Shown: positions 1 through 6,964, numbered from the stretch's first letter. The stretch is DNA of 64,000 bases from an uncultured Acidiferrobacteraceae bacterium (GCA_913009895.1 CAJVXY010000009.1:1-64000), one strand, 5' to 3'. Translations and numbers: made by a program. The notes: a model not told the origin generated them from the sequence alone.

Positions 1-136
1 AAAGGCTTGTCTGAGATTCGGAGTAGTATTGTTTTTTTTTTTTTTATTTTGTTCGTTTTTTTTTTTTTTTCAAGCAGAAGACGGCATACGAGATATATCA
101 GTGTGACTGGAGTTCAGACGTGTGCTCTTCCGATCT
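1..136. other. Sequencing artefact: poly-T and Illumina adapter at contig end
   Basis: Bases 71-94 are the Illumina P7 flow-cell sequence (begins CAAGCAGAAGACGG). Bases 95-102 (ATATCAGT) sit where an 8-nt index belongs, and 103-136 are the TruSeq read-2 primer ending GCTCTTCCGATCT. A low-complexity T-rich run (about 31-70) precedes it. This is library adapter, not genome, so biological sequence starts at 137. Any reading frame crossing 136 has a false N-terminus. It also shows that the contig really ends here. Confidence 0.97.
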
Positions 137-491
137 TGATCTTTTAGAAAGTCTTACTAGGGAATTGAGGGTGCACTCAATTATGCCTGAAGCCAAAGGC
201 CATGTTGCCGAGTTTTGCCAACTGTTGGCTAAGATCGCGTATTCGTACGCAGTTGCTGAACTAGGGTATGGGAGTTTTGAGCCTTATTTATTACCAGGTA
301 TTTTGAGGGCAGAACTTGCAGACTGTGATTCATACGTTGGCAGTTTGGATAAAGATGAGTCTCCATCTGCATCACTTCACGAACTCTCCCTTGGGGAGAC
401 GACGCGGAGTGATAAGATAGTTGTACGGGTGCGTCTTCTATCTAAGCTTGGAACACCTACATATTTCGTTGTTGTAGGGAGAAATCCGTGA
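137..491 (+). CDS. Hypothetical protein, 5'-truncated cassette gene
   Basis: An open frame runs from the contig edge to TGA at 489-491. Its apparent GTG start at 120 lies inside the adapter, so the true start is missing and only about 117 C-terminal residues are real. The fragment has an Ala/Tyr-rich helical stretch, then an Asp/Ser-rich segment with LHELSLG, and ends in a beta-like IVVRVRLLSKLGTPTYFVVVGR. I do not recognise the family with confidence. A link to HNH-endonuclease-associated cassette proteins is only a recollection. It belongs to the first cassette, whose attC follows at 497. Confidence 0.6.
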
Positions 492-496
492 AAAAT

Positions 497-691
497 GCTA
501 ACAAGGCAAATGCACTCGTAAACCAAAAGGGTCAGACTCGATTGAAATCATAATCGTCGGGCATAATCATTGGCCAGAGAAGGAGATCGTGTAGCGATGA
601 GCTCAAAAAACAGCGGGGCTAGACTGTCAGTAGTTTCAATCGAGTCGACCCTTTTGATCCTTTTGGTCTTTGGATTCGCCCTGTGTTAGCC
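497..691 (+). other. attC-like recombination site, unusually long
   Basis: Outer arms GCTAAC (497-502) and GTTAGCC (685-691) are complementary R'' and R' boxes. Inside, 526-546 (AAAAGGGTC then GACTCGATTGAAA, separated by an extra A) pairs with 634-655. The single unpaired base resembles the extrahelical bases that orient attC. At 195 bp it exceeds the usual range of about 60-140 bp because of a roughly 87-nt loop between the arms. Recombination would fall between G685 and T686. Confidence 0.7.
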
Positions 692-728
692 GCCCTGTTA
701 ATTTCGACATTAGAAGGCAACCACGAAC

Positions 729-1529
729 ATGAAGAAGCCGAATTTCTGGATCACACTTGTTGTAGCTAGCACGGTACTCGCGCTATACGTCACTTGGCGT
801 GAAGGTGCGCTCCGTGGCGATCTTCTCGTCGAAGTGCTGCCCCTCATCCTTGGTAAAGTAGTTGCGCTTGTGTTTATTCCTGTCGTTGTTGTAGGTATCG
901 TCTTTCTGTTTGGAAAACTCATAAAACGTCACGCTTCCAATACCACGATCTTTGGAGTAACGGCGGTTGTGTGGATTTTTTTAGCTGTTAGCAGTATTAC
1001 CGCAACCTCCTATGAGACTTCAGATCGAAACGTGAGCTACGTGTTTCAGCCCAAGGGGTGTAAATACACTGTTAGATTTCCAGATGTTCCAAATTTCTAT
1101 TCAATTGATATCGAAAACACAATTGATAAATTGGTGCCCATAAAAGGGGCCCAACTTACTATTGGGAATGGAAATGCATTTTTACGTGCTGAATGTGGTT
1201 CCCATCCAAAATCGGTTGGAGTTCGACCTACTAAAGAACAGATGTACACGTATATGAAAATAATTTCATCTCGTCTTGGCCTGCAACTACCAGTATACGA
1301 ATATAACGCAGATAATTCTGAAACAGTCGGCACTGTAACTGGCACGAAAAACTCTGAAAGAGGATCGCTCACGTTTCGAGTGATCAACTATATAGGAGGC
1401 ACCTCGAACATGACGTTGTATGTAGGTTCTCGTTCGATTGATTTCATGACACCAGACATGCGGCGCTTTCTCAGCTCTATCAAGAAGAAGCCGAGTACTC
1501 AACAAATACCTACTCATAGAGGGAAATAA
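729..1529 (+). CDS. Hypothetical membrane protein (cassette gene)
   Basis: 266 residues. Three hydrophobic segments near the N-terminus (about 7-21, 36-61 and 73-92) are followed by a soluble domain of about 170 residues containing a few Cys (GCKYTVRF, AECGSHP). Topology suggests an inner-membrane protein with a C-terminal extramembrane domain. No family recognised. ATG at 729 lies 43 bp inside the cassette boundary at 685, typical for cassette genes. No clear Shine-Dalgarno sequence is visible. Function unknown. Confidence 0.75.
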   Translation: MKKPNFWITLVVASTVLALYVTWREGALRGDLLVEVLPLILGKVVALVFIPVVVVGIVFLFGKLIKRHASNTTIFGVTAVVWIFLAVSSITATSYETSDRNVSYVFQPKGCKYTVRFPDVPNFYSIDIENTIDKLVPIKGAQLTIGNGNAFLRAECGSHPKSVGVRPTKEQMYTYMKIISSRLGLQLPVYEYNADNSETVGTVTGTKNSERGSLTFRVINYIGGTSNMTLYVGSRSIDFMTPDMRRFLSSIKKKPSTQQIPTHRGK

Positions 1530-1809
1530 GGAGCGAAAACCCGGGTTTTCGCTAAGGAAGGATGGCTGAGAGCGGCCTCTCTCTTATAATAAATAGTCCG
1601 CCATGTCTTAGAAAGACTAGCCGTCTGCTGTGCAGTGAAAACAGACATTCGACAAAGGTGTATATTGCATATCTGCAACTGTGGTGTATTCAATATTAAT
1701 AACTGCTAATATAGGAACAATAAAACTTTTAAAAATATAAACTTAGGCCCACAATATCCGGACAGGTCGATTTGTTAAATCGACACCGCCGTATACTCAA
1801 CTGTTAGAA
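1530..1809 (+). other. Degenerate cassette 3' end with palindrome and attC-like right arm
   Basis: 280 bases without a gene. A perfect 20-bp palindrome at 1533-1552 (GCGAAAACCC and its complement) directly follows the stop codon and could act as a hairpin terminator. The clean R' box GTTAGAA is at 1803-1809. Just inside it GTCGATTT (1767-1774) pairs with AAATCGAC (1777-1784), flanked by imperfectly paired TATCCGG/CCGCCGTATA. A matching R'' box is not obvious; CGCTAAG at 1550-1556 is the nearest candidate. Bases 1713-1807 are clearly related to 5844-5940 in another cassette. Confidence 0.55.
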
Positions 1810-1820
1810 CTACAAAAAAC

Positions 1821-2186
1821 ATGGCCAAACTTAATAAAATACTATTTATCATTTCTTGTTTGTTATCATTATATGCTCTATACATAACAACAATAATTAC
1901 ATTATCGGTGCCTAAATACACTCAGCTCTTTTCAGGTTTTGGTGCAAAATTACCACCCGAAACTATTAATGCTCTTAACTACCATTACATAGGTTTGCTT
2001 TTACCAATTATAGCTCTCCTTTTGTGCGCATATTACTTCAAGCGTAGTAAATCTCAAGTTTCAAAAAATATAATTTATACTCTTGTAACTCTTTTATTTT
2101 TAGTTTCGTTATATTGGAGTAATTATTTTGTTGAGGCCATGTACTTGCCTATTTTTCAAATGGGAGATGTAATAAATGAGCTCTAA
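1821..2186 (+). CDS. Small hypothetical membrane protein (cassette gene)
   Basis: 121 residues with three predicted membrane helices (about 7-29, 56-73 and 84-101), a basic loop between helices 2 and 3 (YYFKRSKSQVSK), and a short tail. AT-rich, unlike the core genes. The stop codon TAA (2184-2186) is embedded in the R'' box CTCTAAC of the cassette's attC, a typical compact cassette arrangement. The start ATG is 18 bp after the cassette boundary. No family recognised. Confidence 0.75.
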   Translation: MAKLNKILFIISCLLSLYALYITTIITLSVPKYTQLFSGFGAKLPPETINALNYHYIGLLLPIIALLLCAYYFKRSKSQVSKNIIYTLVTLLFLVSLYWSNYFVEAMYLPIFQMGDVINEL

Positions 2187-2264
2187 CAAGTCGTTCAAAA
2201 CGGATTTTTTAAAAGCGGCGCTCTCGCTTCTCTTTTAAAAAACCCTTTAACTCAAACGTTATAC
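2181..2264 (+). other. attC site
   Basis: R'' CTCTAAC (2181-2187), L'' region GTTCAAAACGG, a central stem pairing TTTTTTAAAAG with CTTTTAAAAAA, L' region TTTAACTCAAACG, and R' GTTATAC (2258-2264). It is 84 bp with the standard R''-L''-L'-R' layout. R'' matches the opening bases of its own cassette (GTTAGA at 1803), confirming the cassette ends. Confidence 0.9.
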
Positions 2265-2301
2265 GTAAATAAACAAGCATTAAATATAATTGGCATATCC
2301 A

Positions 2302-2736
2302 ATGAAATTAATACAATTTAGTTCGCAAAATGGTAGTACTCAGGCTGGCGATGCAATATGGCCATACCAAAAAGAATTAAACTCTATATTCTTTAATGAA
2401 AAAAGTGATTTAAAGCTATTCAAAAGTTATGAATACTTCACAATTGTATTTCGAGTAAGTGGAAAAAATAGAGACTTTGGTAACGAAGGCCCTGAATATT
2501 TAAAAAAATCTAGAGGTCGTAATGTAATCACCATTGATCTTTCTATTCCTGAACTTCGCTGGTTAAATATAAGCAAAAAAGAACTTGGGCTATATTTAAT
2601 CAACGGAATCCATGAATGTTTTGAGCTTCTTAAAGAAAAAGCCAATAAACATAAAGAAATAACAGATGAAAATAAATTAGATGAAATATTTATAAATGGG
2701 AAAAACAAATTCATTGAGTACATAAATGAACCATAA
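2302..2736 (+). CDS. Hypothetical protein (cassette gene)
   Basis: 144 residues from ATG 2302; an upstream in-frame TTG at 2290 is less likely. Soluble, acidic and Lys-rich, with alternating beta/alpha character: a central ITIDLSIPELRWLNIS segment precedes a helix ILIKGIHECFELLKEKA-like in pattern. Size and appearance recall the small immunity proteins of polymorphic toxin systems, but I cannot assign one, so that is a guess. Flanked by attC sites on both sides, so an independent cassette. Strongly AT-rich. Confidence 0.7.
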   Translation: MKLIQFSSQNGSTQAGDAIWPYQKELNSIFFNEKSDLKLFKSYEYFTIVFRVSGKNRDFGNEGPEYLKKSRGRNVITIDLSIPELRWLNISKKELGLYLINGIHECFELLKEKANKHKEITDENKLDEIFINGKNKFIEYINEP

Positions 2737-2742
2737 CAACCC

Positions 2743-2824
2743 GTATAACAAGGCAATCAAAAAGGACGTTTAAAAGCGGTGCTCCGCACGCACTTTTAAA
2801 CGCCTCTTATTTTAATCGTTATGC
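2743..2824 (+). other. attC site
   Basis: R'' GTATAAC (2743-2749) and R' GTTATGC (2818-2824) bound an 82-bp imperfect palindrome. ACGTTTAAAAG near 2766 pairs with CTTTTAAACG near 2792 around the loop CGGTGCTCCGCACG. R'' is complementary to the start of its own cassette (GTTATAC at 2258). Confidence 0.9.
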
Positions 2825-2834
2825 CTAAAAAACA

Positions 2835-3410
2835 ATGAAATACGAAACAGAATTTAAGGTTATTGATTTGATACTTGCTTCAGATTATGAAACGAGGGGA
2901 GTGGATGCGTTTAGCTTGTGCATTATAAAAATGGAAAGGCAGATTAGAAGAGTTTTTACTCATATAGTCTATCAATGTCCAAACTTAAGCACCAATGAAA
3001 TAGTGCCATTGATCGATGCTCTAGCAAATAATAAAAATATATACTTTAGGCATTTTATTGAGGGTATTAACTCAATTCATCCAAAGTCAGTTGAAGAAAT
3101 GTTCGGTGATAACTATCAAGAAGAAAAGAGTAAAATAGATAGCGCATTAGAAAAAAGAAATAAATTATTTCATGGTCAGTTGACTGGCGAAAATATTTCA
3201 AGACAAGATTTGATTGAATTTATTTCTCATATAAGGTGTTGGTGTTCTACGTGTGCAAGTTATTTTCAGAAAAACATTGGTTACGATGGGTTCGCTAGGA
3301 AGTCATATCAGAAATCATGCGAAACTGAAATATTTAAAGACATAAAATGGCCTTTTAAAAATGTTAAGGAATATTCTGAATTTTTAGTTGAATTGCAAAA
3401 AAAGGCATAA
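2835..3410 (+). CDS. HEPN-like protein with R-N-x-x-x-H motif (cassette gene)
   Basis: 191 residues, largely alpha-helical. The segment EKRNKLFHGQLT places R108-N109-K-L-F-H113, which fits the RX4-6H (often RNxxxH) signature of HEPN ribonuclease domains found in toxin-antitoxin, abortive-infection and RNA-processing proteins. Identification rests on motif and helical context only. A Cys-rich patch (RCWCSTCASYF) follows and could bind a metal or form disulfides. The TAA stop overlaps R'' of its attC (3405). The next cassette encodes a reverse transcriptase. No antitoxin shares this cassette, so it may be a stand-alone effector or a non-catalytic HEPN protein. Confidence 0.65.
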   Translation: MKYETEFKVIDLILASDYETRGVDAFSLCIIKMERQIRRVFTHIVYQCPNLSTNEIVPLIDALANNKNIYFRHFIEGINSIHPKSVEEMFGDNYQEEKSKIDSALEKRNKLFHGQLTGENISRQDLIEFISHIRCWCSTCASYFQKNIGYDGFARKSYQKSCETEIFKDIKWPFKNVKEYSEFLVELQKKA

Positions 3411-3506
3411 CAAAACGCTAAAGTCGGACTCCGAGACACGGCGGTTTTTTTGCGCTCTTTGCAAAAAAAATGCCGTGTCTCGGACCCGCTTAGCTTGGCG
3501 TTCGGC
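3405..3506 (+). other. attC site
   Basis: R'' GCATAAC (3405-3411), R' GTTCGGC (3500-3506), 102 bp. The long central stem is clear: CCGAGACACGGC (3431-3442) pairs with GCCGTGTCTCGG (3472-3483). L'' GCTAAAGTCGG pairs with L' CCGCTTAGC with an extra unpaired base. R'' matches the cassette start GTTATGCC (2818). Confidence 0.93.
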
Positions 3507-3529
3507 GTCATAAGAGGACTCGCTAAGGA

Positions 3530-5026
3530 ATGAAGCGGTTAATTGACCTAGGTAACGAAGAAGCACGCGCCCATTTCTTAAAGGGAAGCAGCTACTTCAA
3601 TGGTGACATGCCGCGATATATAAGTTTCGAGCCAATATTGCAGGAAGTCGCCAAGATTTTAGACGGTGGTAACTACGCTCAATTCAAGGCAAGTAATCCT
3701 GCCGACCTCCCTGATGTGAATTACAGCTTCATTGCCAATAAGGATGGGAAGTTTGCTTGGCGACCATACGAGCTAATGCATCCGGCGATATACGTATCTT
3801 TAGTTAATGTAATATGTGAAGCTGAAAACTGGAACCTCATCAAATCCCGCATGGCTGATTTCGAAAACGGTGTGGTTGATTGTTGTAGCGCGCCGGTCAT
3901 GTCAGTTGACCATCAGACAGACGTTGCAGCTCAGATTAAGAGCTGGTGGCAAGCGGTGGAGCAAAGGTCACTGACCTACTCCCTAGAATTTAGTCACCTA
4001 CTTCATACCGATGTAACCGATTGTTACGGCTCGTTGTATACACATAGTATTGCATGGGCCATTAACGGAATTGAGGAAGCCAAAAAGAAGAAGGGTAAGA
4101 ACTCACCACTTGGTAACAAGATTGATTTTCATATCCAAGCTAGCCGGTATGGCCAGACCAATGGTATTTCACAGGGTTCTGTTCTAATGGATTTTGTGGC
4201 TGAAATCGTACTCGGATATGTAGATGAGTTAATTAACACTGAGTTAGGCAACAGCACTGACATCCGCATTCTTAGATACAGAGACGACTATCGTATCTTC
4301 GCGAACAGCGATGAACGTGCAGAAGAAGTTCTTAAACTTGTAAGCGATAAGTTGCGTAGAGTTGGCATGAAATTAGGAGTTTCGAAGACATTTTCCTGCC
4401 GTAATGTTGTGGAAGGCTCTATCAAACCAGACAAGCTCGCAGGGATTGAACTTCAAGATCTTGGTAAATCAAACGCCAAGACGATCCAAAAGCAACTGAT
4501 GAGACTCCATGCTTTCGGTCAACGATATCCTAATAGCGGAGCCCTACGTCGATTGGTAAGCGAGTTTCATACTAACGTTTCTGTCCAGAAAGAGGCGCCA
4601 GATGACCTCGAAGTCCAAGTGGCCATTGCAACCGATATTGCATATGTTTCACCTGCAACGTTCCCGGCGGTCGCTGGTATCTTGAGTCACCTGATTGCGC
4701 TTGCACCTAATGAGGAAAAGATGGGCCTTTGGACTAAGGTGCGGGATAAAATGAAGCGAGTTTCGTATAACGGATATCTTGAAATTTGGTTGCAGCGAGT
4801 GACCCAACCAAAGGCCGTTGGAATTCAGTTTGAGAGCGACGAGCCTATTTGCCAAATCGTCAACGGTGGATCACCTCAACTGTGGGAGTGTGGCTGGATT
4901 TCGAATGACGCTTTAATAAATGCAATTGACATCAAGAAACTTGTCGTAGCAGACGTTGCTGACGCTGCAGAAGTGATTGAGCCTGAAGAAATTGAGCTAT
5001 TCAAACAAAACGCCTGGGCTTATTAG
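3530..5026 (+). CDS. Reverse transcriptase, abortive-infection/DRT-like (cassette gene)
   Basis: 498 residues. Visible RT motifs: HTDVTDCYGSLYTHSIAWA with catalytic D161 (about 159-177), GQTNGISQGSVLMDF (208-222), RYRDD at 249-253 with the catalytic Asp pair D252-D253, and GMKLGVSKT (279-287). The SLYTHSIAWA form is typical of the unknown-group RTs that include AbiA/AbiK/Abi-P2 and defence-associated RTs, rather than group II introns or retrons. No maturase or endonuclease domain is seen. The C-terminal 200 residues are helical and of unknown role. Start ATG 3530 follows AAGAGG at 3512. The cassette is bounded by attC sites at 3500 and 5058. Role in phage defence is inferred from family resemblance. 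Confidence 0.88.
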   Translation: MKRLIDLGNEEARAHFLKGSSYFNGDMPRYISFEPILQEVAKILDGGNYAQFKASNPADLPDVNYSFIANKDGKFAWRPYELMHPAIYVSLVNVICEAENWNLIKSRMADFENGVVDCCSAPVMSVDHQTDVAAQIKSWWQAVEQRSLTYSLEFSHLLHTDVTDCYGSLYTHSIAWAINGIEEAKKKKGKNSPLGNKIDFHIQASRYGQTNGISQGSVLMDFVAEIVLGYVDELINTELGNSTDIRILRYRDDYRIFANSDERAEEVLKLVSDKLRRVGMKLGVSKTFSCRNVVEGSIKPDKLAGIELQDLGKSNAKTIQKQLMRLHAFGQRYPNSGALRRLVSEFHTNVSVQKEAPDDLEVQVAIATDIAYVSPATFPAVAGILSHLIALAPNEEKMGLWTKVRDKMKRVSYNGYLEIWLQRVTQPKAVGIQFESDEPICQIVNGGSPQLWECGWISNDALINAIDIKKLVVADVADAAEVIEPEEIELFKQNAWAY

Positions 5027-5057
5027 GAAACGTATGTTGAAGTGCTAAGATAATTAC

Positions 5058-5129
5058 GCCGAACAAGGCGCTCGTTCGGACGCAAACTACGCTGCGCTTC
5101 GTTTGCGCCGCAAAACTTTATCGTTATGT
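5058..5129 (+). other. attC site
   Basis: R'' GCCGAAC (5058-5064), R' GTTATGT (5123-5129), 72 bp. CGCAAAC (5081-5087) pairs with GTTTGCG (5101-5107) around a short loop. R'' is an exact inverse of the opening of the reverse-transcriptase cassette (TTCGGCGT at 3501), fixing that cassette at 3501-5123. Confidence 0.92.
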
Positions 5130-5191
5130 ACTACAAGGCATTCTTTTCGTGCTAAAATGAACAACATAGTGAATTAATAGGTGATAATGAT

Positions 5192-5422
5192 ATGTCCACG
5201 AAAATGAAGCAAGTTATTGAAGAGATTAAAGATTTAACCGCTCAAGAAAGGGCATTGGTTGCTCATTGCTTAATATCATCCCTTGAAAATAAGCATGACG
5301 ACGGTGTTGATGAAGAATGGGCTGAACTTGCTGAGAAGCGGTATAAAGAGCTTGAAACGGGAGCAGTTCAAGGCGTTACGTGGAATGAAATAAAGAAGGA
5401 GATTAAAGGCCAGGATGCCTAA
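5192..5422 (+). CDS. Addiction-module antitoxin-like protein
   Basis: 76 residues, acidic and helical. Start MSTKMKQVIEEIKDLTAQERALVAHCLISSLE and the C-terminal WNEIKKEIKG fit the short addiction-module component family whose genes precede ParE/RelE toxins. It would neutralise the toxin encoded by the next gene, with which it overlaps by 8 bp (translational coupling). ATG 5192 lies after AGGTGA (5181-5186). Both genes share one cassette. Autoregulation of the pair is usual but no operator could be defined. Confidence 0.82.
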   Translation: MSTKMKQVIEEIKDLTAQERALVAHCLISSLENKHDDGVDEEWAELAEKRYKELETGAVQGVTWNEIKKEIKGQDA

Positions 5423-5708
5423 GTTAATTTTCCACCCAGATATTTCATTAGAAGTAAAAAATTCCTATCAATGGTATCAGGAACAAGCCAGTGGCCTGGG
5501 TGATGACTTCCTTCACGAGCTTGAAGGGGCTTATGAAGCAATTGAGGAGTTGCCTGAAACGTGGCCAAAATTTCAGAGGGGGTTTCGAAGATTTTTACTA
5601 AGCAAGTTTCCATTCTCAGTCATTTATAGTTCAAAACAAACCCCACCATATGTTGTTGCAGTCATGCATAATAGTAGAAAACCAGGCTATTGGCTAGATC
5701 GTACATAA
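5415..5708 (+). CDS. ParE/RelE-superfamily toxin
   Basis: 97 residues with the typical pattern: FHPDISLEVKNSYQWYQEQASGLGDDFLHELE, then FRRFLLSKFPFSVIYSS and a C-terminal VVAVMHNSRKPGYW. The helical hairpin plus beta-sheet core and the HNSRKPGYW ending are common in ParE-like toxins, which act on gyrase or, in RelE relatives, on ribosome-bound mRNA. Which target applies cannot be told from sequence. The stop codon TAA sits inside the R'' box ACATAAC of the cassette's attC. Confidence 0.85.
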   Translation: MPKLIFHPDISLEVKNSYQWYQEQASGLGDDFLHELEGAYEAIEELPETWPKFQRGFRRFLLSKFPFSVIYSSKQTPPYVVAVMHNSRKPGYWLDRT

Positions 5709-5942
5709 CCAGGCGTTTCACCCGAACAAAAAAACGCGATGCTAAATAAGGAACACGCATTAAATGAAAGATAGTATTTCGTATTTATTTAGGGTCAGAG
5801 TGAAAACTCAAACATTATTGCATAGAATTTTTACTCCGATAATACACGAGCAATAAAACTAATAAAAAGATAAACTTAAGCTCATAATATCCAGACGGGT
5901 CGATTTCTTTTACCGCGCCTGCCGTATACTCAATCGTTAGAC
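5703..5942 (+). other. Compound attC region, 240 bp, with damaged internal core
   Basis: R'' ACATAAC (5703-5709) matches this cassette's own start (GTTATGTAC at 5123), and a good R' GTTAGAC lies at 5936-5942. In between, a second L'-like end ACTCAAAC (5806-5813) is followed by ATT instead of GTT, as if an inner R' had mutated. The 5844-5940 part resembles 1713-1807. The simplest reading is an attC with a dead R', followed by a gene-less cassette remnant that supplies the working right end. No gene is seen in 5709-5977. Confidence 0.6.
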
Positions 5943-5977
5943 CAATAAATTCGTATACAAGCTAAATTGAGGAAGTA

Positions 5978-6757
5978 ATGATAAAAAGGCATAGAATACA
6001 ATTTCCAAAGGGCGAATTACTCAACATCAACCAGGACGAAGCCTATTTCTACCTTCAGGGATCAGGTGGTAAGAGGAAAATAAGGTTCCACGACTACGAT
6101 GAAATTTATCAAGTGCCAGGCCTGTATGAACAAATATTTTATGATCGCCTAAAATGCACATCACCTGGTAAAGTAACATCAATACTTGAATCCGCCGTAA
6201 AACAATATCAAAACAATTTTTCTGAGCTTAGGATATTGGATTTAGGTGCAGGCAATGGAATGATGGGAGAGGAATTAAAAAAGCACGGTGTTTCTCGTTT
6301 AATAGGCGTGGATATAATTCCCGAGGCTTATGATGCAGTAATCCGGGACAGGCCGGGAGTATATGACGCATATTATGTTGAGGATTTCACTAAGTTAGAA
6401 AAAGAAAAAAAGGAAGAAATAAAATCGTGGCAATGTGATTGCATGGTAACAGTTGCCGCCCTTGGTTTCGGTGATATCCCAACAAAAGCATTTTTGGAAG
6501 CGTTTAATATTATTAAAAGCAAAGCGTGGGTGGCCTTTAATATCAAGGAAACCTTCTTTGATATAAGCGATGAATCAGGCTTTTCAAAAATGATCAGGGA
6601 ATTAATATTTTCCAAATATCTTGATATTTATTACATAGAACGCTATCGACATAGATTATCAATTGAGGGAGAGCCGCTGTATTACTTCGCAATAACAGGA
6701 TGGAAAACGTCAGATGTTCCTGACGACTTTTTGGAGTCAAAAGGCATCATGGCCTAA
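5978..6757 (+). CDS. SAM-dependent methyltransferase (cassette gene)
   Basis: 259 residues. Motif I ILDLGAGNGMMGEEL (about 86-100) and the acidic end of strand 2 (LIGVDIIPEAYDA) mark a class I Rossmann-fold S-adenosylmethionine methyltransferase. An N-terminal extension of about 80 residues precedes it. A later ITGWKTSD strand closes the fold. Substrate unknown; a small-molecule or protein role is as likely as nucleic acid, since no NPPY/DPPY motif is seen. Weak GAGG lies before ATG 5978. The cassette begins at GTTAGAC (5936), and its stop overlaps R'' GCCTAAC. Confidence 0.85.
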   Translation: MIKRHRIQFPKGELLNINQDEAYFYLQGSGGKRKIRFHDYDEIYQVPGLYEQIFYDRLKCTSPGKVTSILESAVKQYQNNFSELRILDLGAGNGMMGEELKKHGVSRLIGVDIIPEAYDAVIRDRPGVYDAYYVEDFTKLEKEKKEEIKSWQCDCMVTVAALGFGDIPTKAFLEAFNIIKSKAWVAFNIKETFFDISDESGFSKMIRELIFSKYLDIYYIERYRHRLSIEGEPLYYFAITGWKTSDVPDDFLESKGIMA

Positions 6758-6886
6758 CAAGGCAAATGAACTCGGACAGTTTAAAGCGCTCTTTCTCTTG
6801 CGTACCATTCCGCTACGCAGCATTCTAACACAAAAGAAAAAGCGCTTTAAATATTTAGGTTCAGAGCGAATACTCAAACATTTTTT
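6752..6886 (+). other. Terminal attC with probable dead R' box
   Basis: R'' GCCTAAC (6752-6758) matches the cassette start GTTAGAC. Stem arms AGTTTAAAGCGCT (6779-6791) and AGCGCTTTAAA (6841-6851) pair well. The right end reads ACTCAAAC followed by ATTTTTT where GTTRRRY is expected, so the recombination core appears mutated. This marks the right edge of the array. 6887-6964 holds nothing recognisable. Confidence 0.6.
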
Positions 6887-6964
6887 ACCTATTTTGAAAA
6901 CCATGTCAGCGAACAATTGTTTCTAATATAGTTTAAAACTATTCTCTGTCAGCACCTTTACACA

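Larger units (their letters stand above)
137..6886 (+). mobile_element. Integron gene-cassette array (no integrase in window)
   Basis: Eight consecutive units, each a short gene or gene pair on the + strand followed by an attC-like inverted-repeat site. Integrase recombination points (G^TT) lie at about 685, 1803, 2258, 2818, 3500, 5123 and 5936. In the integrated state a cassette's first bases come from its own attC, so the 5' bases should recur inverted in the R'' box at its 3' end. That is seen for GTTAGA/CTCTAAC, GTTATAC/GTATAAC, GTTATGCC/GGCATAAC, GTTCGGCGT/ACGCCGAAC and GTTATGTAC/GTACATAAC. No intI gene or attI is visible. It may lie beyond the contig end, or this may be a cluster of attC sites lacking an integrase (CALIN). 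Confidence 0.9.

Noticed and set aside
120-136. GTG start of the first reading frame
   Set aside because: It lies inside the Illumina adapter, so the N-terminal residues are artefact.
3530-5026. Retron or group II intron
   Set aside because: No msr/msd-like inverted repeats adjacent, and no maturase or endonuclease domain; bounds are attC sites.
6714-6926. 70-codon frame past the methyltransferase gene
   Set aside because: It overlaps the end of that gene in another frame and runs through an attC site; no coding signs.
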